A stretch of 64,000 bases of DNA from an uncultured Sulfitobacter sp. (GTDB lineage Bacteria; Pseudomonadota; Alphaproteobacteria; Rhodobacterales; Rhodobacteraceae). The translations under genes and the position numbers were made by a program. The stretch lies in contig NZ_CANMFS010000007.1 in NCBI RefSeq assembly GCF_947497275.1, positions 1 through 64,000 on the forward strand, in the 5' to 3' direction. The notes beneath the pieces are model-generated. The model was not told the DNA's origin, made no database searches, and saw nothing but the letters and a program-made list of their open reading frames with translations. Positions within the stretch are counted from its first letter, which is position 1, and each line of letters starts with the position of its first letter. Positions 1 through 7,848 of the stretch are shown piece after piece.

Positions 1-119
1 GCCAGATAATCGAATACCAGATAGTCGATGTCGCCCTTGGACACCAACTGGCCAATGGCCTCCGGCGTGTCACCCCAAAAACCCGATGCGCACCCGATGC
101 GCAGTTGTCGATCCGACAT
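1..119 (-). CDS. AtuA-family (DUF1446) protein, N-terminal fragment
   Basis: Read on the minus strand, an ATG at 119 opens a frame that runs off the left edge after 39 codons. The peptide starts [20 protein letters not shown] and continues with [11 protein letters not shown], which I recognise as the start of the acyclic terpene utilisation AtuA (DUF1446) family. In Pseudomonas, atuA heads the citronellol/geranylate gene cluster; its exact biochemical step is not firmly settled. A G-rich Shine-Dalgarno (AGGGGGG) lies just upstream of the ATG. It is divergent from the acyl-CoA dehydrogenase operon at 369 and shares its intergenic region, which holds an operator-like palindrome. Family membership is fairly sure; nothing can be said of the missing C-terminal part. 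Confidence 0.8.
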   Translation of the reverse strand, partial: MSDRQLRIGCASGFWGDTPEAIGQLVSKGDIDYLVFDYL

Positions 120-296
120 ATACCCCCCTATCTGCCCGTCCATTCCGGCGCGCGCAATGTGTCACGAACAGCACGCTGGCCGGCCCGAAAGGCCGCAAAT
201 ACCGTCCAAATCCGCAGAAACCCCGAAGGACGCTCGTTTCGATGACGTCCGATGGCCCCCCGTTTCCTCACCGCACCAAATCGCAAAAAGCGCGGC

Positions 297-325
297 TTGC
301 AAATATTTCTAACATATGTTTGATT
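297..325 (+). promoter_or_regulatory. Candidate promoter with TetR-type operator, site 1
   Basis: The 14-mer CTAACATATGTTTG at 309-322 matches the window consensus CTAACA-NN-TGTTAG with one mismatch. It sits between a -35-like TTGCAA (297-302) and a -10-like TTGATT (320-325) with 17 bp spacing, 47 bp before the ATG at 369. The same geometry recurs at 6753, 14416 and 27381. A bound repressor would cover the -10. Promoter hexamers are assigned by eye. Confidence 0.6.
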
Positions 326-368
326 TTGGTCAACAGGTCAATCTGACATTCTGCTCGGGAGGAAAACC

Positions 369-1583
369 ATGAACAGTCAAGACAGTACGGGGATGGCCGA
401 TCTGCAAGCCATCAGGGCAAACTACTCGCTGACCAGCGAGCAGCGACAGATCGTCGATCACGTGGATCGCGTATCGCGCGAGGTGCTGCACCCGCTTCAA
501 GCACGTATGGACGCGGAGGATTGGTGGCCCGACGATCTGTTCAAACAGATGGGAGAGCTCGGCCTTCTGGGGATCACCGCACCAGAGGAAATGGGCGGCT
601 CCGGTCAGAACGAATTCACCCAGGCGCTGGTGTCCGAAGTGATCTCGAAATGGAATCCGGCGGTGGGTCTATCGCACGGGGCACACGACAACCTGTGCCT
701 GAATAACCTGCTGCGCAACGGATCGGAGGAACAGGTAAAGAAGTATGTGCCTGGCCTGTGTTCCGGTGATCTGGTCGGAGCCCTGGGGCTGACCGAACCC
801 GGCGCGGGCTCGGATGCGCTTGGCTCCATGGCCACCACGGCGCGTCGCGACGGTGACGACTATATCATCAACGGCTCAAAGATTTACATCACGAACGGGC
901 CGATCGCCGATGTGGTTCTGCTTTATGCCAAGACTGACAAGTCCAAGGGTGCCAAGGGCATTTCGGCATTTATCATCGAAACCGACAATCCCGGATTCAA
1001 GGTAGCGCAGAAGCTGGACAAGATGGGCTTTCGCGGCTCGCCAACCGGCGAACTGGTGTTCGACGAGTGCCGCGTGCCGGCGTCTGCCATGGTGGGTGCC
1101 GAAAACAGCGGTGTATCAGTGGTGATGAGCGGGTTGGATCTGGAGCGGGCGATGGTCACTTCTGTCTGCGTCGGCATGGCCGAGCGGGCGCTGGAACTGG
1201 GTCTGGAGTATGCAAAGATCCGCGAGCAATTCGGCAAACCGATCGCAAGTTTCCAAATGGTGCAATCAAAACTGGCCGAGATTTACACCGAGGTAGAAAC
1301 CGCCCGCGCCTTCAGCTATCGCGCATTGGCGGCCTGTGTCGGTCTGCCCAAGGGGGCCGGAGGACGTGGCGAGATTCACAAGCTGACCGCCGCCGCCTGT
1401 CTTTATGCGGGCGAAGCGTTCAACAAGGCCGTCACCGAAGCCTGCCACATCCATGGTGGGTCGGGTTACATGCAGGACACCGAGATCAACCGGTTGTTCC
1501 GCGCCAACAAACTTTTGGAGATCGGTGCGGGCACCAGTGAAGTCCGCAAGATCATCATCGCCGAAGAACTTTTGCGCGCCTGA
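369..1583 (+). CDS. Acyl-CoA dehydrogenase, isovaleryl-CoA-dehydrogenase type (copy 1)
   Basis: This is a 404-residue FAD-dependent acyl-CoA dehydrogenase that would introduce an alpha,beta double bond into an acyl-CoA and pass electrons to ETF. The signature GLTEPGAGSDALGSM and the motif IHGGSGYMQDTEINRLFR are present. The catalytic base looks like Glu259 in SGLDLER, as in isovaleryl-CoA dehydrogenase, and the other common base position reads IGAGTSEVR (Gly), again as in that enzyme. Branched acyl-CoAs (isovaleryl or citronellyl type) are therefore likelier than straight chains. The start has a strong GGGAGGA ribosome site. It is first in a six-gene operon and followed 14 nt later by a close paralogue. 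The substrate is not readable. Confidence 0.92.
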   Translation: MNSQDSTGMADLQAIRANYSLTSEQRQIVDHVDRVSREVLHPLQARMDAEDWWPDDLFKQMGELGLLGITAPEEMGGSGQNEFTQALVSEVISKWNPAVGLSHGAHDNLCLNNLLRNGSEEQVKKYVPGLCSGDLVGALGLTEPGAGSDALGSMATTARRDGDDYIINGSKIYITNGPIADVVLLYAKTDKSKGAKGISAFIIETDNPGFKVAQKLDKMGFRGSPTGELVFDECRVPASAMVGAENSGVSVVMSGLDLERAMVTSVCVGMAERALELGLEYAKIREQFGKPIASFQMVQSKLAEIYTEVETARAFSYRALAACVGLPKGAGGRGEIHKLTAAACLYAGEAFNKAVTEACHIHGGSGYMQDTEINRLFRANKLLEIGAGTSEVRKIIIAEELLRA

Positions 1584-1597
1584 GGGAGGACCCAGCC

Positions 1598-2797
1598 ATG
1601 AACAAGCAATTACGCAACGACATCGACCTTCCGACTCATTTCATGACCGATGAACAGCAGGCGCTGGCCGATCAGGCCGGCAAGTTCTTCATGTCGGAGT
1701 TTCATCATCTGAACGCGGAAATGGACGACACCGATGATCTGCCGCCTTCGGTCTTTCCCAAGCTAGGTGAGATGGGATATCTTGGCCTCAACGTGCCGCC
1801 GGAATACGGCGGGGCCGGGCTCGATTTCACCTCGGCCTGCATCATAAGCGAGGAATTGTCGCGCGCCTCTGCCGCGATCGGTCTTAGCCAAGTGGCGCAT
1901 GACAACCTGTGCGTCAACAATATCTACCGCAACGCCAGTGAAGATCTCCGCCGCAGATATTTGCCCGGCCTGTGCGACGGCACGCTGATCGGCGCTTTGG
2001 GCCTGACCGAACCCGGTGCTGGCTCCGATGCGCTTGGCTCGATGCGGACCACGGCGAAAAAAGATGGCGACGATTATATTCTGAACGGCGCCAAGATCTA
2101 TATCACCAACGGGCCGATTGCGGATCTGGTGCTGGTTTATGCCAAGACCTCGCCAGAAAAAGGGGCCAAGGGCATTTCCGCCTTTATCGTGGAAACCGAC
2201 ACGCCCGGCTTCAAGGTGGCGCAGAAGCTCAACAAGATGGGGTTCCGCGGATCGCCGACCGGCGAACTGGTGTTCGAGGATTGCCGTGTGCCCGCCAAGA
2301 ACATGGTCGGCAAGCTGGACGGCGGTGTCGCAGTGACAATGTCAGGGCTGGACCTGGAGCGTGCTATCGTCTGTTTCAATGCTCTGGGCATTGCGCAGCG
2401 GGCGCTGGATATCTCTATTGATTACGCGAAGACGCGCAAGCAGTTCGACAAACCGATCGCCAGTTTCCAGATGGTACAGGCGATGCTGGCCGACATGTAC
2501 ACGCGGATCGAGGCGGCGCGCAGTCTGTCACTGAAAACCGTCGCCATGTGCGAGGGTCTGGAAGAGGGCGAAGGCGGGCGCGGCGAAATTCACAAGCTGA
2601 CAGCGGCGGCAATCTTCAAGGCTGCCGAGGCGACATCCTTTGTGCTGGACAAGGCCGTTCAGATCCACGGCGGATCGGGCTATATGCGCGATACGGAAGT
2701 GAACCGGCTTTACCGGACCGGGCGCGTGCTCGAGGTCGGTGCGGGCACTCAGGAAGTGCGCAAGCTGATCATCGCCGGCGAGCTTCTGAAAGAGTGA
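1598..2797 (+). CDS. Acyl-CoA dehydrogenase, isovaleryl-CoA-dehydrogenase type (copy 2)
   Basis: A 399-residue paralogue of the preceding gene, with long stretches of near identity around GLTEPGAGSDALGSM and KMGFRGSPTGELVF. Glu254 in SGLDLER is the likely base; the alternative site is Gly (VGAGTQEVR). It has its own GGGAGGA ribosome site at 1584-1590. The pair probably arose by tandem duplication. They could be isozymes with different chain-length or stereochemical preference, or could assemble together, as adjacent dehydrogenase pairs do in mycobacterial steroid catabolism. Both copies keep the active-site Glu, so neither looks like a dead subunit. Confidence 0.92.
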   Translation: MNKQLRNDIDLPTHFMTDEQQALADQAGKFFMSEFHHLNAEMDDTDDLPPSVFPKLGEMGYLGLNVPPEYGGAGLDFTSACIISEELSRASAAIGLSQVAHDNLCVNNIYRNASEDLRRRYLPGLCDGTLIGALGLTEPGAGSDALGSMRTTAKKDGDDYILNGAKIYITNGPIADLVLVYAKTSPEKGAKGISAFIVETDTPGFKVAQKLNKMGFRGSPTGELVFEDCRVPAKNMVGKLDGGVAVTMSGLDLERAIVCFNALGIAQRALDISIDYAKTRKQFDKPIASFQMVQAMLADMYTRIEAARSLSLKTVAMCEGLEEGEGGRGEIHKLTAAAIFKAAEATSFVLDKAVQIHGGSGYMRDTEVNRLYRTGRVLEVGAGTQEVRKLIIAGELLKE

Positions 2798-2807
2798 GGG
2801 GAAAAAC

Positions 2808-3662
2808 ATGAGCGACCGAAAGACACGGCGTTATGCCTCTGATCTCATGGCGGGCCAGGTGGCCCTCGTCACCGGTGCCGGATCGGGCATGGGCCGGGCC
2901 ACGGCGCTTGAGATGGCGTCTTGCGGGGCCAGGCTGGCCCTGTTTGCACGCCGCGAAGAACCGCTGGAAGAAACCGCCGAGATGATTCGCGCCGCAGGGG
3001 GCGAGGCGTTTGTCGTGCCCGGCGACACCCGCGATGAGGACAGTATCGAAACCGCGATGGGGCGGATCAAGGAGCACTACGGGCAGCTTGACGTTCTGGT
3101 GAACAATGCGGGTGGTCAGTATATTGCCTCCGCCCGCGACATCACCAACAAGGGCTTCGAGGCGGTGATTCGCAACAATCTGATCGGGTCGTGGCAGATG
3201 ACCCGCGCGGCGGCGGATCATTTCATGTATGATTCCGGCGGCTCGGTCGTATTCGTTACCGCGATTTCGGGTCGTACCGCCCTGACCGGTTTCGCGCATA
3301 CCGTTGCTGCCCGTGCCGGCGTGACCGGGATGATGAAGACCTTGGCCGCCGAATGGGGCGAATACGGGATTCGTCTGAACTGCGTCGCGCCGGGCACGAT
3401 CAAAACCGACGCGCTCGGCCGCTATCCTATTCCGCCAGACCGGTGGAAGGATCTGAACCGATCGGTCCTGAATCGCATGGGCGCGGCAGAGGACATCGCG
3501 GGTACGATCATCTTCCTTGCGTCCGATTTGGGGAATTTCATTACCGGCGAGGATATTTATGTTGACGGCGGTGAAACACTACATATGGGCCACGATGCCC
3601 GCGACATGATCAATCCAGACATGTTCGAGAAACGAGAGCGCGGAGACGGGAAAAATGAGTGA
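2808..3662 (+). CDS. 2,4-dienoyl-CoA reductase-like short-chain dehydrogenase with unusual active site
   Basis: A 284-residue SDR. The nucleotide-binding TGAGSGMG (22-29) and NNAG (99-102) are intact, and the C-terminal half (LAAEWGEYGIRLNCVAPGTI, then DGGETL) resembles eukaryotic/peroxisomal 2,4-dienoyl-CoA reductases. The classical YxxxK is absent: the region reads HTVAARAGV, with Thr165 where Tyr is expected and Arg169 where Lys is expected. Lining it up with human DECR, the special catalytic Tyr also falls on a Ser. So the reaction is uncertain: reduction of an unsaturated or beta-keto acyl-CoA is plausible, but a non-catalytic or altered role cannot be excluded. It lies 10 nt after the dehydrogenase pair and overlaps the next gene by 8 nt. 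Confidence 0.85.
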   Translation: MSDRKTRRYASDLMAGQVALVTGAGSGMGRATALEMASCGARLALFARREEPLEETAEMIRAAGGEAFVVPGDTRDEDSIETAMGRIKEHYGQLDVLVNNAGGQYIASARDITNKGFEAVIRNNLIGSWQMTRAAADHFMYDSGGSVVFVTAISGRTALTGFAHTVAARAGVTGMMKTLAAEWGEYGIRLNCVAPGTIKTDALGRYPIPPDRWKDLNRSVLNRMGAAEDIAGTIIFLASDLGNFITGEDIYVDGGETLHMGHDARDMINPDMFEKRERGDGKNE

Positions 3663-4458
3663 ACCCAATGTCCTTCTGGATATCAAAGACCGCATCGCGA
3701 CTGTTACTCTGAACGACCCGGAACGCCGTAATCCGATTACCGGAAACGATATGATCGAGGCACTTCTGGAAAAGTTTGCAAAAGTGCAGGCCGACCCCGA
3801 AGTCAGCGTCATGATCCTCACGGGTGCTGGTTCCGCTTTTTGTGCGGGCGGCGACATCAAGGAGATGAACGACCCCGACGGTATATTTCGAAAAGAGCCG
3901 CTGGCGGCCGCGCAAAGCTATGTCGACGGCGTACAAAGATTGCCGCAGGCGCTTTACAACCTCGATATTCCGACCATTGCAGCGGTCAATGGTGCGGCTG
4001 TTGGTGCGGGGTGTGACCTGACCATGATGTGCGACATGCGCATTGCGTCGGAAAAGGCGAAGTTCGGTGAGGTGTTTCTGAACCTCGGGATCATTCCGGG
4101 CGACGCGGGCAGCTGGTTCCTGCTGCGCCGTCTGGGCCATCAAAGGGCAGCCGATCTGACGTTTTCGGGCCGCATGGTCGCGGCCGACGAGGCGCTGGAG
4201 ATCGGCATGGTGTTGGAGGTTGTGCCGCATGACACCTTGTTGGAGCGTGCCCGTGAACGTGCAGCTGTAATTGCTGCGAAACCGCCACGAGCGGTACGGA
4301 TCGCCAAGCGCCTGATGCGCAACGCCGAACGGATGGATTTGCCGGATTTCCTGAATTCCGCGGCGGCCTATCAGGCATTGATGCATCAGACCGAAGACCA
4401 CCATGAGGCAGTCTCTGCGTTCATCGAGAAACGAAAACCCCACTTCACGGGCCGCTAA
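3655..4458 (+). CDS. Enoyl-CoA hydratase/isomerase family protein lacking both canonical Glu
   Basis: A 267-residue crotonase-fold protein. The oxyanion-hole segments CAGGDIKEM (63-71) and GAAVGAGCDLTMMCD are clear. The two hydratase glutamates of rat enoyl-CoA hydratase (Glu144, Glu164) fall here on Asp121 and Phe141 in GEVFLNLGIIPGD, with Glu139 and Asp150 close by. It may therefore hydrate by a shifted residue or do isomerase/hydrolase chemistry. In the Atu pathway the corresponding enzyme (AtuE) hydrates isohexenyl-glutaconyl-CoA; that is only an analogy from context. Translation is coupled to the SDR upstream (8-nt overlap). Two thioesterases follow. Confidence 0.9.
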   Translation: MSEPNVLLDIKDRIATVTLNDPERRNPITGNDMIEALLEKFAKVQADPEVSVMILTGAGSAFCAGGDIKEMNDPDGIFRKEPLAAAQSYVDGVQRLPQALYNLDIPTIAAVNGAAVGAGCDLTMMCDMRIASEKAKFGEVFLNLGIIPGDAGSWFLLRRLGHQRAADLTFSGRMVAADEALEIGMVLEVVPHDTLLERARERAAVIAAKPPRAVRIAKRLMRNAERMDLPDFLNSAAAYQALMHQTEDHHEAVSAFIEKRKPHFTGR

Positions 4459-4469
4459 GGAAAGAACGC

Positions 4470-4952
4470 ATGGCTGAAATCAGCAGAGAATATATGGAGC
4501 AAGTCGCGCAAATGTGGAATGCGCGCGGCAAGGGTCTGATTACCCACATGGCGCTCGAGATCGAAAATGTGTCGAGCGAAGGCGTTCGGGTGCGGATGCC
4601 GTTCAATCCGGACTTTTGTGTGGATAAGGATCAGACCCTGCTTCACGGTGGCATTCTGACCGCCTTGCTGGACAGTGTTTTCGGGTTGGCGAACTTTGTG
4701 ACCATCAAGGGGATCAGCTCGATGGCGACTCTGGACCTCAGGGTTGATTATCTGCGTGCCGCACGGTCGCGCGCGGACGTCATCGTCAACGCGCATTGTT
4801 TTCGGAAAACCCGCCATATCGCCTTTAATGCCGGCAACATCTGGTTCGATGGCCACGAGGATGCGGAAATCGCCCGTGGAACCGCTTCGTTCGCTTTGAC
4901 CCGCGGTGACACCAGCCTTCTAGAAGCGATGACCAAAGGAAAAGCCTCGTAA
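4470..4952 (+). CDS. PaaI-type hot-dog thioesterase (first of pair)
   Basis: A 160-residue single hot-dog domain. The segment HGGILTALLDSVFGLANFV is the PaaI/YbgC-like thioesterase helix with the His-Gly-Gly turn; the following strand (TLDLRVDYLRAA) is also typical. It probably hydrolyses an acyl-CoA intermediate and frees CoA when a pathway step stalls. Its stop and the next start share the A of TAATG, so the two thioesterases should be made together. The substrate is unknown. Confidence 0.88.
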   Translation: MAEISREYMEQVAQMWNARGKGLITHMALEIENVSSEGVRVRMPFNPDFCVDKDQTLLHGGILTALLDSVFGLANFVTIKGISSMATLDLRVDYLRAARSRADVIVNAHCFRKTRHIAFNAGNIWFDGHEDAEIARGTASFALTRGDTSLLEAMTKGKAS

Positions 4953-5353
4953 TGAACTTGCAAACCGTCAATGCCAACGTGGCCAGGGTGCCATTTTTCC
5001 GGTTTCTGAATTTCGAGGTTCAGAGCATGGACGACTTTCATGCCGAAGCCGAGATGACTTTTGAAGCCCATCATATCGGAAACCCTATCATGGAGCATTA
5101 CCATGGCGGCATCATCGCCAGCTTCATGGAAGCGACAGCCGCTATTGCCGTCCAACCTGATTTCACCGAAGTTCCGGCGAAGCCGATCAATCTGACCGTG
5201 GATTATCTTCGGCCTGGTGTGAAGGGTCCGCTCTATGCCCGTGCGAATGTCACCCGCAAGGGCAAGCGTATCGCGAGTGTCAGTGTAATTACATGGCAGA
5301 CGGGTCGGGAAAAACAGGTTGCAGAAGGACTGTATCACTTCCTGTTGGTCTGA
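4952..5353 (+). CDS. PaaI-type hot-dog thioesterase (second of pair)
   Basis: A 133-residue hot-dog protein with YHGGIIASFMEATAAIAVQ and the strand INLTVDYLRPG. It belongs to the same family as the previous gene but is clearly diverged from it, so the two may act as one hetero-oligomer or on different thioesters. It is the last gene of the 369-5353 operon and converges, with only 18 nt between stops, on the TetR gene. No clear intrinsic terminator lies in that gap. Confidence 0.87.
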   Translation: MNLQTVNANVARVPFFRFLNFEVQSMDDFHAEAEMTFEAHHIGNPIMEHYHGGIIASFMEATAAIAVQPDFTEVPAKPINLTVDYLRPGVKGPLYARANVTRKGKRIASVSVITWQTGREKQVAEGLYHFLLV

Positions 5354-5371
5354 TCACAACCGTTGAGACGA

Positions 5372-6742
5372 TCAGTTGGCCGTTTTGTGTTCGGTGTAGG
5401 TGGTCGTCTCTCTTGAGCAAACCCCTTCGAGAAGCAGTTTGATGAGCATGCCGGAGAATTCGGGCAGCGAAAGATACCCGTCTTTTGCGGGTTCATTCGG
5501 GTCGAACCACTCCACCGTCCAGTTCAGTGCCCCCAGCATCACCTGGCGCAATGGGACGATCTTGATATCCGACCGGATGGCACCGTCATCCTGCGCTTCG
5601 CGCAGGATCCTGTCCCACAGTCTTCCGTATTCATGACGAATTCCTCTGTGCCGTTCCCTGAAACTGTTGGGTAGCATCCCATAGCTTCGGATGTTCGCAG
5701 ACGTGAACTCGCTCGCCTTGAAAAGAAAATCCAGATGCGTCCAGATTGCTGTCGCTATCCTTGCGTGATGATCGTAAGGGGCCTCAAAATCCTGAACTGC
5801 TGCGCTGACACCCGTCAAAAGGTCGCTCAACCCGGCGTTCAGAACCTCGTCCACGATCGCTTCCTTGGACTTGAAATGGTAATAAACGCTGCCCGCCTTC
5901 ATCTCCGCTTCGTCGGCGATCTGTCTCAGCGTGGTTGCTTTGTAACCATTGTCCCTGAGAACGCGCGCCGCGGCGATCAGGATTTCCGCGCGGCTCTTCT
6001 CGGCCTTGCCGATGGGGTCAGGGATGTCGACAGAATTGGCGGCGTTCGTCTTTAGTCCTGTCGTAACTGCCAAGTGCCGGGAGCACATTCCATCAAGTAT
6101 TAGCTTGCTCATGCGTTCAGCGAGAACATGCACCGGGTACCGATCCACATCATACCATTCCACTGTCCAGTTCATGGCACTCAGTATGAATTGGCGGATT
6201 GCAGCCACGGAGATGTCGACCCTCAGGTGGCCCGCATTTTTCGCATTATTCAAAAAGCAACTCCAGACCCGCGCATAAGCCGCGCGCAACTCACGGTGCG
6301 GAGCGCGCGCCTCATCCGACAACATCGGGTAGTTGCGGATATTGGCGGAGGTAAAGTCACTGTCGGTCAGCAGATAGGTCAGGTGCGTTTCGATGAGCAA
6401 TGCGAAGGTCTTGCGAAAATCCTGGGAATCTCCCTTCGTCGACCGGACGATCTCACTGACCTTCTCGTAGAGTTGCCGCACACCAATATCCAGAACCTCG
6501 CTCAGAATCTGGTCCTTGGACTGAAAATGGTAATAGATACTTCCGGCTTCTATGCCGGATACCTGCGCAATGTCGCGCATCGTCGTAGCATTGTAGCCTT
6601 CGTGCCGGAACAGGCGAGCGGCCGCAACGAGAATACCGCCACGTGTCCGCTCCGACTTGCTCATTTCATCGTCGGTTCTCTTGATGGCATCAGTATATCT
6701 CACCATTCGTTGTCGATACTGAACAGTCACAACACTGTCCAT
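5372..6742 (-). CDS. Tandem (duplicated) TetR-family regulator
   Basis: One chain with two complete TetR units. Helix-turn-helix 1 is at about 35-80 (GYNATTMRDIAQVSGIEAG, then SIYYHFQSKDQIL); helix-turn-helix 2 is at about 252-298 (GYKATTLRQIADEAEMKAG, then SVYYHFKSKEAIV). The ligand domains repeat too: FTSANIRNYPML/FTSANIRSYGML and NWTVEWYD/NWTVEWFD. Ordinary TetR proteins are about 200 residues and bind as dimers; here one polypeptide could mimic a dimer. The start is uncertain: ATG 6742 gives 456 residues but has no clear ribosome site, while ATG 6664 (MSKSERTRGG) has AAGAGAA upstream and a more usual N-terminus. The perfect palindrome at 6753-6766 lies directly upstream, which suggests autorepression. 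Confidence 0.9.
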   Translation of the reverse strand: MDSVVTVQYRQRMVRYTDAIKRTDDEMSKSERTRGGILVAAARLFRHEGYNATTMRDIAQVSGIEAGSIYYHFQSKDQILSEVLDIGVRQLYEKVSEIVRSTKGDSQDFRKTFALLIETHLTYLLTDSDFTSANIRNYPMLSDEARAPHRELRAAYARVWSCFLNNAKNAGHLRVDISVAAIRQFILSAMNWTVEWYDVDRYPVHVLAERMSKLILDGMCSRHLAVTTGLKTNAANSVDIPDPIGKAEKSRAEILIAAARVLRDNGYKATTLRQIADEAEMKAGSVYYHFKSKEAIVDEVLNAGLSDLLTGVSAAVQDFEAPYDHHARIATAIWTHLDFLFKASEFTSANIRSYGMLPNSFRERHRGIRHEYGRLWDRILREAQDDGAIRSDIKIVPLRQVMLGALNWTVEWFDPNEPAKDGYLSLPEFSGMLIKLLLEGVCSRETTTYTEHKTAN

Positions 6743-6769
6743 TGTAATAAATCTAACAACTGTTAGAAT
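6742..6769 (+). promoter_or_regulatory. Candidate promoter with TetR-type operator, site 2 (tetR/SDR intergenic)
   Basis: CTAACAACTGTTAG at 6753-6766 is a perfect CTAACA-NN-TGTTAG palindrome between the divergent TetR and SDR genes. On the plus strand a -35-like TTGTAA (6742-6747) and a -10-like TAGAAT (6764-6769) flank it with 16 bp spacing. Placement beside the regulator gene makes this the reference site for the proposed regulon. Confidence 0.7.
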
Positions 6770-6833
6770 ACACTAAAGAAGGCTTCGAATCAAGTTCTTT
6801 GCCAAGGTGTAAGCGGAAGAGGAGGATCTCTCT

Positions 6834-7595
6834 ATGCGAGGGTTGAATGGAAAACGTGTAATCCTGACAGGTGGCGGTAGCGGCATCGGTCGGGCCGTAT
6901 GTGAACGGTTCGGCGAAGAAGGCGCCGAAGTCGCCGTTTTCGATATGAACGAAGACGGGGCGCAGGAAACTGTCCAGCATATTCTGGACGCCGGAGGCAA
7001 AGCGAAGGCGTTCAAAGTGGATATTACCGACCGTGCTCAGGTCGACAAGGCGGTGGCCGAATTCGAGGCCGGCGGGCCGGTCGACATCCTTGTGAACAAC
7101 GCTGGTTGGGATGTGGTCAAGCCGTTCCTCGACAGCGATGCAGAACACTGGAAGAAGCTTATCGACATCAATCTATACGGGCCGTTGAACATGCATCACG
7201 CTGTACTGCCCGGCATGGTCGAGAATGGAAAAGGCCGCGTGGTCAACATCGCCTCAGACGCCGGCCGCGTGGGATCATCGGGTGAGTCTGTTTATGCAGC
7301 CTGCAAGGGTGGTATAATTGCATTTACCAAGACTGTTGCGCGTGAACTGGCCCGTAAGGGCATCCAGTTGAATGCGGTTGCACCTGGCCCAACCGACACA
7401 CCGCTTCTTGCACAATTCGCCCAGGGCGATACCGGTGCCAAGATCGCCGAAGGCCTCAAACGGGCAATACCGATGAAACGCCTTGGCCAGCCAAGTGACT
7501 ATCCCGGGATCATTTGTTTCCTGGCGTCGGATGATGCCGGATTCATCACCGGCCAAGTTATTTCGGTTTCCGGTGGCTTGTCGATGCACGGTTGA
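6834..7595 (+). CDS. Short-chain dehydrogenase resembling BadH (2-hydroxycyclohexanecarboxyl-CoA dehydrogenase)
   Basis: A 253-residue classical SDR with TGGGSGIG near the N-terminus, NNAGWDV, and the catalytic Ser/Tyr/Lys in IASDAGRVGSSGESVY and YAACKGG. The phrases NNAGWD, MHHAVLPGMVE and VSGGLSMHG closely resemble Rhodopseudomonas BadH, which oxidises 2-hydroxycyclohexanecarboxyl-CoA with NAD+ in alicyclic acid degradation. Oxidation of a beta-hydroxyacyl-CoA is the safe call; the cyclic substrate is inference. It stands alone, behind operator site 2 and ahead of a good terminator, so it is probably a monocistronic unit controlled by the neighbouring regulator. Confidence 0.9.
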   Translation: MRGLNGKRVILTGGGSGIGRAVCERFGEEGAEVAVFDMNEDGAQETVQHILDAGGKAKAFKVDITDRAQVDKAVAEFEAGGPVDILVNNAGWDVVKPFLDSDAEHWKKLIDINLYGPLNMHHAVLPGMVENGKGRVVNIASDAGRVGSSGESVYAACKGGIIAFTKTVARELARKGIQLNAVAPGPTDTPLLAQFAQGDTGAKIAEGLKRAIPMKRLGQPSDYPGIICFLASDDAGFITGQVISVSGGLSMHG

Positions 7596-7662
7596 TCGCT
7601 TGACAGCCGTGCTTGCTCTATTGCGCCGCTGCCAAGCCATTTCCGAAGTTACCTCCCCAACT

Positions 7663-7689
7663 GGTCGCGCCTTCAGTGCGGCCTTTTTT
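7663..7689 (+). terminator. Rho-independent terminator after the BadH-like gene
   Basis: GGTCGCGC (7663-7670), a 5-nt loop and GTGCGGCC (7676-7683) form an 8-bp stem including two G-T pairs, followed at once by six T (7684-7689). It lies 68 nt beyond the SDR stop. The rest of 7596-7848 shows no gene. Confidence 0.75.
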
Positions 7690-7848
7690 CATTGGCGGGA
7701 GATGACAATAAAACCGGGTAGCCTCCAAAATTAAGCGTTGCAGCACGGCTGCCGCTTTTTCGGATGGCCCTGGCACTACAACCGCCGAGTACCCGGCGCG
7801 CTGTACCGAAACCCTGAATGCCATCACGGCCCTTTGAAAGGAAACGGA

